Origin: Lunularia cruciata
Taxonomy: Eukaryota; Streptophyta; Marchantiopsida; Lunulariales; Lunulariaceae
NCBI GenBank assembly: GCA_948567375.1
Contig: OX419761.1
Coordinates: 37,884,501-37,948,500 of the forward strand
Reading direction: 5' to 3'
Length of the DNA stretch: 64,000 nt
Under the pieces are notes generated by a model. It made no database searches, had not been told where the DNA came from, and saw only the letters and a program-made list of their open reading frames with translations. This document shows positions 12,906 to 24,100 of the stretch, piece after piece. Position 1 is the first letter of the stretch; each line of letters begins with the position of its first letter. Position numbers and translations under genes: made by a program.

Positions 12906-13328
12906 AATAATAGCCTGACTGCGTCCTTCTAGTGTTTAGTGTTGTGGGACTCATGCGCTCATGGAGCATGTTGGGATACACACTACACAGTCTTACCACA
13001 CTTTGCTCCAGCCTAACGATCATCCACCAAGACTAAGTTCTCTTACTTGTTCAACATTTTCCCTTTGCTTTCGAATGTTTCTTCCTACTCGCTCGATGGT
13101 TTTCCTTTGCAACTATATCCTCTGTTTTTGCTCGTAGGAGGTTCGCTTCCTTTATTACTTGATGTATACCACTGCAGATGCTGCTCATGGAGTGTATCAA
13201 TTTTGGTTTCTGCTTTCGATCAATTTCGTCTATGTTTTTTGTCAATTTCTCCTTCCTTAGCCTTCCCTGGATTTACTTGTCTAGATCAGTTTCGCTTCGG
13301 GTTGCATCCGTTCCTGTATGCATTTCCT

Positions 13329-13358
13329 TGCTTCCACCTGCACACGCAGGTGGAAGCA
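13329..13358. repeat. Perfect 13-bp inverted repeat with a 4-base loop
   Basis: TGCTTCCACCTGC (13329-13341) and GCAGGTGGAAGCA (13346-13358) are exact reverse complements separated by ACAC. The hairpin lies in the array but is not part of the recurring boxes. Confidence 0.9.
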
Positions 13359-13998
13359 TACTTCGGTTTGCATCGGTTAGGTCTTAAGTGGGTTTAGATC
13401 CCTCGTTCACGACGGCTTCTGCTTCCATTACCCATATGTCACTCATTTCCCACCTCTGAGAGTGAGTTGCGCCGCTACCTGCCTTCTCTTGTTTCTTGCC
13501 TCGTGACACAAGATGGTAGGACAGGAAAGAGAGTACACATCTTTGAGATCACTATATTTTTAACTTTAGTTTGCATTGGTTCTTGCTGGCATTTGCTTTG
13601 CATGCTTACAGCTGCGTGTTCTTCTGTTGCATCTGTTGCTTGCATGCATATACTTGCTTATAGCTGCATGTCTTCAGTTTGCACCCATTCAGTTTTAAGT
13701 GTGGGTCTTCCTTTTCCTGTGAATTTTGTTCCTATTGCTAATTTACTCACCTATCCTTCTTGGCTCTGTCCATTATCGGCTACTTACGATTGCAGTTTTC
13801 CTGCATTGTTCATACTTGACTGTAGTATCGAGTTCTCTCGGTTTGCTATCGTCGTGGTTGCTTGGTTATATTGGTATTTTATCCCCCCACAATTCACATT
13901 GCCCTCAACCTCTCTCTGCCCTCTCACTCTCCATGTCAGCAGTAGATAGTTCGATTGTTCCTCGTGCCAGTAGACATTACTGCGTACTGGCGTCATTG

Positions 13999-14230
13999 AG
14001 GGTTCGAACTACTTTCTGTTTCTTTTCTCCGAAGTATTCGTTAGCCCTTAATTCTCAAACGCATCAAGGCTCCCATTTTTCCACTGATCCAATTTTCATG
14101 CTCTGGAGGTTATAGGAACTTCCGAACCACTTTCTGTTTTCCTCCCGGAAGAATTTGTTGGCCCCGATTAAAACGTATCATAGACTTCCATTCTTCCACT
14201 GATCCAAATACCATGTCCCGGAGATTACAA
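13999..14230. repeat. ~118-bp diverged direct duplication
   Basis: CGAACTACTTTCTGTTT (from 14005) recurs as CGAACCACTTTCTGTTT (from 14123). Both copies continue into CCA-TT-TTCCACTGATCCAA and end in a TGG/CGGAGGTTA-like word. Confidence 0.75.
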
Positions 14231-14439
14231 GAGCTACGGGTCTCTCACATGGGTGGCACCTCATTCTTACACCCCACAATGGATAGAGGAGTCATCTACT
14301 CTTTAAGTCTTTCATGGGCCAGACTATCTTCTCGCCCTTTGCCAAGTTTTAACAACGATGTCTTAATGCTAGGTCGCTGGCTTCATTCAATTCCTTTGCA
14401 TTCGACAATACCGCTCTTATTCGGTGAACGGCTCGGTTG

Positions 14440-14578
14440 GATCCCCCCGTTTGGTGAGAGAATTCTGGTCCCATTTCTCCTATACCGTCTGGTTGTTGAT
14501 AGTGTATCACAGCTACTTCCACAGTTCATGGAGCACTGATGAAGTCGTTCGTGCCTCCGTGCAGGCTTACTATGTTCG
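14440..14578. repeat. Repeat box A, copy 3 (strongly diverged)
   Basis: Only the second half is convincing: CAGCTACTTCCACAG, then GAGCACTGATGAAGTCGT and GCAGGCTTACTATG, in the same order and spacing as other copies. The first hairpin arm pair is not preserved. Confidence 0.5.
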
Positions 14579-15046
14579 TGCAACTTACTACAGTCCCCTT
14601 CTAGTGTCCATATCACCCGTGGTTGAGATATACACTGTACAGTCCTATCACACTTCGCTCCAACCCAGCCATCATCCAGTAACACTAAGTTTTCCTAATG
14701 TAGCGTTAAGGTAGCACTAGAATGAGTCATTTCCACACTCTGTACTGCCTGCCCACGTCATATGTAGGGGTTAAGTTTTCATGACACTCTCCCCACTCGC
14801 CCACTAACAGTCTTTGAGTCTGATTGTTTTCTAAGAAATGGTTTTCGCTCTTACTAACGTTATTCACCTACAATACTTTCTCTGCTGCGTGGACCATTTC
14901 TCTCTACTTGCCATGTTTGGGCTTCTGTATAGATTGCTCTCTTTTTATCGCATACGCTTAGCATGCTAGCTGTTATTTCATTTTCTGCTTTTCAAATTAT
15001 ATTCTTTACCCTGCATATATATATACGAGGCATCTGTTCTTGTATA

Positions 15047-15056
15047 ACTATATATA

Positions 15057-15129
<73 letters not shown>

Positions 15130-15130
15130 G
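15047..15130. repeat. (TA)n microsatellite running into (CA)n
   Basis: An essentially uninterrupted TA dinucleotide tract of about 55-60 bp is followed by ACACACACACACG. Shorter TA runs follow box B in other array units, so this is probably an expanded version of that unit feature. Confidence 0.95.
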
Positions 15131-15517
15131 TCTGTAAAACTCTCTGCTTTACTTTCTGCTCTCTAGCTCTCGGTTCACACTCTTCTAACTGGCTCATTCC
15201 TTTGTTTTCTTACTACCCCTTCCTGGTTTCTTTGTGCTTCGCTCTCTTTCACTGCTCACCCTGATAGACTCTGTCCTTGCAGGTGTTTTTCGAAGGATGT
15301 CTCGCATCACTCACATTCTCCTGCGTTTTGATCTTTTTCTTCTTTCCCTCTTCACAATTTCGTTCATGCCTACATTATGCATTCGTCCGATTTCTGCTCT
15401 TTTAAGACTTTAAGCTCCAGTTGCTCATTTCTGTAGCCTCCCATTTCTGTAACCTTCCCCTGGCGTTTCGTTGTTTCATTTAGTACTGCTGATAGCTAGC
15501 TGTTTTACTGTTGATAG

Positions 15518-15668
15518 CGGCGCTGTTGGAAGCAACCGAGTTTGCCTTGGCACTCATGAGTTTTCGAGCAGAAACTCGGGACGAGGAGTACTGACAATTG
15601 TTCAGCTACTTCGGCACTGCGTGAGGCACTGATGAAGTCGTTGGTGTTATCGTGGAGGTTTATTATGG
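15518..15668. repeat. Repeat box A, copy 4
   Basis: ACCGAGTTT at 15535-15543 faces AAACTCGGG at 15572-15580: eight pairs, end position mismatched. It retains CAGCTACTTCGGCACTGCG and GGCACTGATGAAGTCGTTGG. Confidence 0.8.
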
Positions 15669-16378
15669 CCGCCTTCTGCTTCTTTCAGTTGTTTAGCGTA
15701 TCTGGACTCCAGTGTCCATAGCACTGGGAGTGATATACTTTATCCTGTCCTCTTACGCTTCGCTATGTTACACTCTTACATTTCTACCCGTTTCTGCTGC
15801 CATAATCGCGAAATGCTTGCTACATCCACACATTCCTGTACTATTTCACTCCCTAGTCTTTTCCATTCGCTCTCTGACTGCTTCCTGCCTCGCTCTCTAC
15901 TGTTTCCTGTGTTCCTCCCCCACTCCATCCCATGTTCTTCATCTTCATCTGTGCACTGTATCCTGGTGGGCTCTTATAGCAAGTTTTCTATTCCTCTCGC
16001 TTCATCCACGCACTGCATCCTGGCGGGCTCTTACAGCACATAGCACGTTTCCTATACCTCTCGCTTTTGGTTGCATTGCTGCTCTCTGACTTCATTATTT
16101 TTTATTGGTGAACTCTTACATCAAGCTCTCTAACCCACGCTCGCGTTGGCCTTGCTGCTCTCGATTTCAAGTTCGTTATTGTCCATTAGCAGTTCTGTGT
16201 TCTCAATTTCTTGCACTTATGCCTTTGCTACAGGTTACTTTTTTGCACCTATACTTTTGCTGCAGGTTATTTTCGATGCATTTTGCATTCAAGCTTTCAT
16301 ACTAGACTAGCACTGTAATTCATGTAAATGTTGTTTATCAAATATGTGCACTTGTGCACTTCATGAGTTCTGGATAAC

Positions 16379-16393
16379 CCGTTCCCCGAACGG
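16379..16393. repeat. Repeat box B palindrome, copy 2
   Basis: CCGTTC-CCC-GAACGG has perfect 6-bp arms. It lies after GAGTTCTGGATAA and before TTTCTGCTCTC and a TA-rich run. Confidence 0.75.
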
Positions 16394-17033
16394 TTTCTGC
16401 TCTCATTTACCAATATATATACGTCTTCTGCTTCCCTCACCTGTTTTGCTTCTCTGGACTCAGGCGTCCATAGCGCTTGCTGTGATATATCGGTATCCAC
16501 GTCCTTGGATGCTTTGCTCGTCTTCCCTCGTTCTCTGAGCGATTTATCCTTCCTGTGCTCTGTCTCATCCACCTTCTCCGATTTTCGCTTCCTGACTGAG
16601 CTCTTCCTTGACCCGCAATATTTACTAATATTACTTGTCTCTTGCCACCAGTTCATCTCCATCCTTTTCAGCTGTCCGTTTCTTCCTGGGGTCTTTATTT
16701 TTCTACTTATGTGGGAGTACTGTCTCCGTTTCTTTGCAGGCTGCATCTCAACTATGCGAGTTGCTATCTAACGGTTTCCACGTGACAGTTATTTCGCGTT
16801 TCATTCGATGATGTTTCTCATATAGATATGCTGGTGTTTCAATATGTTTATTTCAATTATGCCATTGCTGCAGGTTACCTTTGATGCATTCTAACTTCAG
16901 GATTTCATACTACTCTAGTCTTGCATGTCGCTTACCTTCCGTGCATTCTACCCTCGGGTTTTCATATTCCTAGTGTTGAGTATCATGTACTTATTGTTTA
17001 TTGCTCATTTGCACTTCATGAGTTCTGGATAAC

Positions 17034-17048
17034 CCGTTCCCAGAACGG
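17034..17048. repeat. Repeat box B palindrome, copy 3
   Basis: CCGTTC-CCA-GAACGG has perfect arms, preceded by CACTTCATGAGTTCTGG and followed by CTTCCGTTC and a TATATATA run. Confidence 0.75.
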
Positions 17049-17164
17049 CTTCCGTTCTTGTATACCTACATATATATACAAGGCTGCATTTGCCTCCATG
17101 GTTTGTCCTATCACGAGATGCCCTAATTTCTTTTCAGTGCTCTTATTTGTTTCTCTGTTTGCCA

Positions 17165-17290
17165 GGGTTTCTCCCGGTGTCCTTTCTTGTGTAGCATTGA
17201 AGTTTTTTGCTCCCCGCTCGTGATTTGCTTGGGTTTCTCCCGCTAGTCCTTTCTTGTGTAGCATTGCAGTTTTTTGGCTCCTTGCTCGTC
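17165..17290. repeat. ~65-bp diverged tandem duplication
   Basis: GGGTTTCTCCCG...CCTTTCTTGTGTAGCATTG occurs at ~17165 and again at ~17230. Each copy ends in a GCTCC...GCTCGT word. Confidence 0.8.
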
Positions 17291-17363
17291 CCTTCCCGTG
17301 CAGCTCTGAGTTTTCTTGCGAGGAGGTTTCTTTCGCTGATGCTTCTTGTTTCTCACTACTTCT

Positions 17364-17518
17364 GAGCGGCACTTTAGTGGAGCAACTGAGTTTGCCTTGG
17401 CACTCATGAGTTTTGGAGCAGAAACTTGGAACGAGGGGTACTGGCAATTGTTCAGCTACTTTGGCACTGCGTGATGCACTGATGAAGTCGCAGGTGCTTT
17501 CGTGGAGGTTTACTATGG
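17364..17518. repeat. Repeat box A, copy 5
   Basis: The stem arms are ACTGAGTTT (17385-17393) and AAACTTGGA (17422-17430). Both arms changed relative to copies 1 and 7, but the changed positions still form G-U pairs in RNA; only the end pair is lost. Confidence 0.8.
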
Positions 17519-18095
17519 CCGCCTTCTGCTCCCCTTAGCTGTTTAGCGTCTCAGGACTCCAGCATCCATTGCGCTGGTTGTGATATTATTCATATCCTGT
17601 CCTCTTACACTTCGCTCTCGTTCCCTTTTACACTTCGACCCATTTCTGTAGCCACATCATCTGAAACCCCTTGTTTTGTTCCACTCCTCCATTCCACAAC
17701 TAATTCTCTCCATAGTACTTTCCCTTCATTTGCTCTCTGATTGCTTCCTGCTTCACCCTCTCATGCCTAAAGTGTTCCTATCCGACTCCAGCCCACGTTC
17801 TTTCTAGTTGTTCACATACGGCTTACTGGCGGGTTCTTTATCGTGTTCACGCCATGCTTACTGCTGGCCTCTTACCTCATGGTTTCCTATTCCTTGCGAT
17901 CGATTGTATAGATGCTCTTGATTTAATGTCCTTTACTAGTATGTTGCAATCAGTTATTTTCAATTTGTTTCAATGATGCTTTTGGTACAGGTTACATTCG
18001 ATGCCTGCTACCTTCGTGCTTTAACACTACTCTCGCATTGTGATTTATGTACATATTGCTTATTGATCATTTGCACTACATGATTTCTGGATAAC

Positions 18096-18110
18096 CCGTT
18101 CTGGGAACGG
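18096..18110. repeat. Repeat box B palindrome, copy 4
   Basis: CCGTTC-TGG-GAACGG has perfect arms, after GATTTCTGGATAA and before CTTCTGTTCTCG. Confidence 0.75.
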
Positions 18111-18356
18111 CTTCTGTTCTCGTATACCAATATATATAAAAGGTATGCTCCACTTCTGAAACCACAGGTGAATACTGAGGTCAGTTACTTACTCTCACCT
18201 TTCCACCTTGCAGCCCAGACTGGTTGTTTTTCTCTGCTGCCGTTCTGGTAAACTACATACCAGAGAAAGGATGTCTTATGCGGTCATAGTGAAAGGAAAA
18301 CTACAGCTAATATTGGCTTCCCTACCCCCTCCATTTTTTGTTATTTTCCAATTTTT

Positions 18357-18505
18357 CAGGAGGAATCGGGTTTGCCTTGGTACTCATGAGCAATAGAACC
18401 GAAGATCGGGATGAGGGATACTGGCATTGCATCCAGCTATCTTTGCACCCGGAAGGCGAAGGGCACTGACGAAGTAGTGGGGATTGTCGTGCACATTTAC
18501 TATGA
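18357..18505. repeat. Repeat box A, copy 6 (diverged)
   Basis: GGGTTTGCCTTGG, ACTCATGAGCA, GAGGGATACTGGCA, CAGCTA and GGGCACTGACGAAGT occur in the usual order. The first stem is not preserved in this copy. Confidence 0.65.
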
Positions 18506-19433
18506 GAGGACTGCTTATTCATCATTGTGTTTTGTAATATTGACGGGCTCATGCTGACATAGAGCATGTTAAACCAAGGGTTAATCTCTGAGTTTAACAT
18601 GCATATGGGCCATCTCATAATGTTTGTCTTGAGACTTGTGCGGTTTATGTCTTATGCACTAACATCATGCTGTCACTACGGCATGCCTTTTTCCTCAAGG
18701 TTACGGTTGCTCGTACTCATTTCGTAAACCAGGTAGCTATGCATCACAAGCATCATACTAACCCTTGTATGCAGATATACGATTGCTTACCCACCTTTAT
18801 GACTGACAGTTATGACGAGTTTTACTGGTCTACTATCATATGTCAGAGTCCGTCCAGTCAGACCTAGGTACGGAACTGGGTTGTTTACAAATGGGTTCTG
18901 TATATCCACTATACAATATGTTTTCCTGCTTCCTACTTCCCTACAATAGGGATGCTTGCTGTTTACCTGCATCGGACCTACTCGGTTTTACAGCCCCTCT
19001 CCCTCACATCACCGCACGCAGACAGTGTCTCTCATTCTCTCACATTCCTCTAATGCTATTTCTCGCCTCTTCCTATTTTTCACGATCTTTCTCCTCTCCG
19101 CTTCCTACTCTTCACGATCTTCTGCTCTGCATGTAGCTCTCTCGCTCATGCTATTTTTCACATTAACGTCTTGAAATTCTACTCTATTTGCTTGTCTACT
19201 AACCGATGTTTTCTTTCAGGCTTTGCCAAGGTGCGTCTCTTGAATCTCTTCTTTGCTCGTGCTTCCTAATAAGAATCCTTTCCTGGCTTCTATTCTGCAT
19301 TTTCAATGCACATTTTCTTCCATATTACCTACAGGGAAACATTTATTCTTTCGGTTTTACAGATGCTCCTACATGGCCTTGCTGGTTTCTGCATAAGTTC
19401 TAGCTCTTCCTTACGTCTCACTGCTACCATTTT

Positions 19434-19588
19434 TGAGCAGCACTTCTGGAAGCAACCGAGTTTGCCTTGGCAGTCATGAGCTTTGAACAGAAACTCGGTA
19501 CGAGAGGTACTGGCACTCGCCGAGCTACTTCGGCACTGCGTTAGGCACTGATGTAGTCGTTAGTGCTTTCGTGAAGGCTTACTATGAC
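19434..19588. repeat. Repeat box A, copy 7
   Basis: Perfect arms ACCGAGTTT (19455-19463) and AAACTCGGT (19491-19499). The second stem is also strong here: GCCGA then a six-base loop then TCGGC. Confidence 0.8.
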
Positions 19589-19973
19589 CGCTTATCTGCT
19601 TGTGTATAGTATATTAGGACTAATGCGTTCAAAGAGCACGCTACGATATGCACTATCCAGTCCGATTAGGTTTTTACGTGATTGTACATTTCTGTATTAG
19701 TCTCGGTTTGTAATTTGCTTTCGATTCATTTAGTTTGTTTCCGATTATTTTACATACGCTTACTTCGCGATTTCTTTATATGAGTTGACCCTTCGTTTCC
19801 TCATTGATTGGCAGATTCTCTACATGTAGTCATATGTGGTCGATGCTTGATAATACATGTTATTTATGAATTACATTTCATCTCCTTTTCGCATGTGTTT
19901 CTCAGTCAGTTCTGCCTTCATTTTATTGCCATTTCATCTGCACTTCATATGCATGTAATGAGTTCTGGATCTC

Positions 19974-19988
19974 GCGTTCCTCGAACGG
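19974..19988. repeat. Repeat box B palindrome, copy 5
   Basis: GCGTTC-CTC-GAACGG, one arm-end mismatch, after GAGTTCTGGATC and before CTTCTGTCC. Confidence 0.7.
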
Positions 19989-20394
19989 CTTCTGTCCTCA
20001 TATATCCATATCCAGTCCTCTCGCACTTCGCTCCGACACAGCCAAGAAACCATCCACTCCTCTCCCGCTTCACTCCAGTCCACCCATCCTCAACTAAAAC
20101 TCTGTCATTTTCTCCTTGCTCGATGTTTCTCTGCTTGATGGTCCTCCCCCGCTTTCAATTGCAGATGCTTAATCTGTTGTGTCTTGATTGTTATTACATG
20201 ACGTGTACTCGTTCTCTGTAGGTGCTATTTATGAAATGTTTCATTTCCGTCTGTACTCTGCTATCTTCTTAATGCTAGATTCACTTAAATTCCATTTCAT
20301 TAGATGCAACTCATTTCGATTTGCACACGTTCATGCTTGCACCTCATATGCACTTTCATGTTCTCGGTTCCATACTTAGTGGCTTCTGGATCCT

Positions 20395-20409
20395 CCGTTC
20401 TTCGAACGG
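20395..20409. repeat. Repeat box B palindrome, copy 6
   Basis: CCGTTC-TTC-GAACGG has perfect arms, after GGCTTCTGGATC and before CTTCTGCTCCC. It marks the right end of the recognisable array. Confidence 0.7.
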
Positions 20410-20889
20410 CTTCTGCTCCCATTTCTCAATGAGAAGACGCTCATTGCTCTAACTTGTTCAATAATTTCCCTCTACTTGGCGAATGCATCTTCCTCGATAG
20501 ATGGTTTTTCTTTAGTCTCTTCTACTTTTCGCTTGAGAAGGCTCGTTTCCTTCATTACGTGATGCATACCAATAAGGATTACTACATTCCTGACCTCTGA
20601 CATTCAAAATAGGAACCAAGATTACATGTTCCCTTCTTCTAGATAATAGAAATCAAACGCACGTATTTGTTTGTAATGTCTAGGGGAGGTGGTTTTAGAA
20701 ACATTGTGGAAGGCCATTGTCTTCCAACAATCACTTTATCCTCTGAACTAGAACCCTCTACTGCACACTGGTGTGACAACACCAAATCTCTACAACCACA
20801 ACATAGATGGAAACGTTTTCTGTTTGCGATGGCAAACTCTCTGTGATACCCCATTGGACATTGCAATGACGTGAACAACCTACTCTCCT

Positions 20890-21171
20890 ATGGTTCCCAA
20901 GCAGAATCCTGAAGGAAGCTTCGAACAAGAAAGCAGCTATCAAACCCCTACCAGAATGATAGTGGAGCAACCGAATCTATCTGCGAATCACGAGTACATG
21001 GTCCCGAAGAACAATCTCGAAGAAAGCTTCGAACAAGAACCCACCAATCAAACCCCTACAAAAGTGAACCAAGCAACTCCACCATCTATCTACAAACCAC
21101 GTGTGCATGTCCTGAATTCTGAACACGATCTTGAAGAAAGTTTCGAGCCAGAGAGAAGTTCCATCATTTAA
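20890..21171 (+). other. Short ORF (~93 codons) with internal three-fold repeat, possible gene remnant
   Basis: The predicted peptide repeats a ~36-residue acidic module: MVPKQNPEGSFEQES...QTPT, then MVPKNNLEESFEQEP...QTPT, then VLNSEHDLEESFEPE. The DNA repeats too (GAAGAAAGCTTCGAACAAGA-like words). I recognise no family. It could be a remnant of a retrotransposon polyprotein linker or a small repeat-born ORF. No intron signals or neighbouring domain support a working gene. Confidence 0.35.
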
Positions 21172-24100
21172 AGCCCACCATTTTGAATCTGTCTATGATC
21201 ACGTGCGCATGTGTGGGAAATCTCAGGAACTGCCCGGCTGTCTGAATTGTTGAGAGGCTATATCGATCCTAGACACACTGCAAACATCATAAAGGACGAG
21301 AGTTCAGACGACTGGGAATCTTCACTTTATGGAGTATTGACATAGATTGGCAAGACTTAAAAGCAACGTAGGTGCTAGGCACTACGAAAAGCATGCTTAA
21401 CCGCTTTGAAAATGGTTTGGAAATAGACTTGCTATTTCCTTTTGGCTTTAAAATTCAAGTCCTTTGCGCACGTTAGTCTCGTGTTTTGCCTATAATATAA
21501 TATAGAGGGAGCAGGGAAAGTGGTTACTCATGAGAATAAATCTTTTTGTTGTTGTTGTTGCTAGATGTATAAACTGTAGCACTATGGGTGATGTGGTAGA
21601 GATATGGTAAAGTAGTTTGGTAGAAATTTGAGAAAAAGAAACATGTATCACAAATTTTATTTGGTTTGATCTAGGATTTTGATTTATAACTGGAGGTTTT
21701 AGTTAGAGTCCTTGTTGTAGATTATGCCTAATATCTACTAGTGTATGGTTCGGTATTTTATGATATTTTATGGATTTGGCAAAATGTAGACACATAAGTT
21801 TGTTATATGTCATTGAATGATTGTATTGATAATGGTGTCTAGACTATATCGATTTTTATGGAAGGATATAAAATTTGCTTATTCCTGTTCTCTATATTCT
21901 TGTATTGTCATTGAGACAGGTCAGTATACATACAATAGAAACGGCCGTTGCGAGACACCAAACTTATATTTTAAGTTCACATTATTTTTAAGTTTAAAAG
22001 TATAAATTTTTATAGGATGTAGAACGTAGGAATAACAAAGTAAAATCCAATTTACAAACATGAATTATAGTTAGCTAAATTTATATTTTAAAGAATGATG
22101 AAAGAACTTACTCAGATATCCTTACAAGAAGTTTCTTAAAATTTCATAATTTTATTAAACTTATTCAAATATAAAATAAATAAATAATGAAACATTTCGC
22201 AACATTATGAACTCCGATCTATTTATAACGATTTTTTTATCAACAAATTTTAACAAGGTTGAGAGTATGTGTAATTCTATTTTCTTATTTGTCTTATACA
22301 GCCTTATTTTATTTCAAATAATAAGATACATTGCATATCATAATCGATTACAGCAGTTCAATTTAACCGGTTTTATGTTAACATGACATTTAGCTCCACT
22401 TACGAACAATTTTGATATGTTCTATATAGCTCTACTTGTCATTTACAACAATTATATATAGATCTAGACTATCGATATAGATCTAAGTTTCAATGACCTA
22501 ACTGATAGATGATATTTGGCCTTTAAGAGCCCCCAATATAATAATGCCATATCAACCTTTACAAATCTATTTCCTCCATGAACTCTGGAAAGTCTTTCTA
22601 GTTCGACACTCCATGATCATCAAATGAGATAGCTCAATAATAGATTTACGTAGACTTTTTACATTTATCTTTCTGGAGAATTGCAAAGTCTCTATCTAAA
22701 TCAAAATAGTAAACACTAAACACACAATTAAGCGCAAAGAGCTAACACACTGAAACTCATTGCCTTCAACACTTAAAATTCCTAAGTGCTCCTCTTTAGA
22801 TATGTCTTTCTTCTTAAAGTTGTTAAAATATGAAAAAGAAGTTGAATTCACTGAATGTGAGTCTTGGCTCTCTTGGAAAGTTAAAGGAATGTTTTCTGAT
22901 GACATCCTTGATTAGATTTTAAAAAATCTTTTACAAATGCTTATTTTGTCTCCTAGGATGCACTAATGTCTGTCATGATTGAGTACTGGGGACTTTTGGG
23001 TTTGTTTGCTCGTTCACCTGTCTTAAAAAGTTCATTCAAAATAATTCATTCTTCCATAGATCTAAGTTTATATGACCTCACTATCATATCATAATAGGCG
23101 TTAAAATTCCTCCATTCCATCAAACTATGCCATGATTATTCCCTCCTGGAAATCTGGGGAGTCCTTTTTTATTGGATATTCCAACGTCAGATGAGATTAG
23201 CGAATACCACAAATTCTATGTTAATACTCTTTTAAGCCGCTAACCACTACTCACTAATAATCAAAAGGGAGGAAGATGGACACCATAACACCTTTAAACC
23301 TCCTGTCAGAGCTTTCCGACAAGAGAATATCATAGTGAGGACATGTGAAATGTTCGTTATTCCTTTACAAGCTGCCAGTATGAAATTTGCGTTATTGCTT
23401 TTACAAGCTGTCAATCTGCACAACAGTCCCCAGGTTCCAGAGGCAGGAGTCAAAGCTTCCGACTGGGAAATCACCAAGAAGTATTTCCTCATTTCTGGTT
23501 CGAATCCCTTAGAGTAGGGAGGTTGAATTAGCAGGTTGAATCAGATCTTTTACAATCTGCTTTCCGTCAGAATCGTTTATTCTTATGCGGTATTCTTTTA
23601 TTGGTTTGACGGGATTGCTTCCGGTAAGATCGATGAAAAGCACTCAATCATCTGCTTCCGCTGAAAAAGAGCGTGCCTCTATGCACGAGTATGTGATGAG
23701 AAGATCAGATGATCACTTCATCAAGCTCATCACTGAAACCCCAGTTTCTCATTAGAAATGTAGGTGCCTCTGTACGAGATGCTGCAGCTGTACTCCTGTC
23801 GTTCTTTCAGCAAATTCATCCATCTCAACTTCTTCCTTAAACAATCTCGTGGGCACTCATTGTGGGGAAGAAAATTTTACGATGTTTAGAAGCCATCGAC
23901 GCGCACTCCCATTTTACGCTTCAAATTCAATGGTACAGTAGACTCGCAGAAGTGCGTTCAACGACAGTTAATGACGATATTCGTGTAATTACAGCTCCTC
24001 ACCGCCACATACCACCTTGTAAACCACAGTCCTACTTTAGGACGATGCGTAGTGGCGATGTTTGATACTTTCCTAACGACCATACCAATCATAGAAAACG

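Larger units (their letters stand above)
11441..20430. repeat. ~9-kb degenerate long-period repeat array, pyrimidine-rich on the + strand
   Basis: A long unit recurs with irregular spacing of roughly 1.0-1.85 kb. Its landmarks in order are: box A (~150 bp; AGCAACCGAGTTTGCCTTGG near its start, CACTGATGAAGTCG near its end); a C/T-rich stretch with words such as CCTGTCCTCTTACGCTTCGC; a TTTGCTGCAGGTTAC-type stretch; box B (GAGTTCTGGATAACC then a GTTC-N3-GAAC palindrome, then CTTCTG); and a short TA-rich run. The copies are diverged and some landmarks are missing, so exact boundaries cannot be set. Many chance + strand ORFs rich in Leu, Ser, Cys and Phe result from the pyrimidine bias and are not genes. 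No transposase, reverse transcriptase or tRNA-derived promoter was seen. It could be a decayed satellite-like array or an amplified non-autonomous element. Confidence 0.8.

Noticed and set aside
13467-14115. Several 100-160-codon + strand ORFs in the repeat array
   Set aside because: Leu/Ser/Cys/Phe-rich peptides produced by the pyrimidine bias; no family match and they overlap repeat units in different frames.
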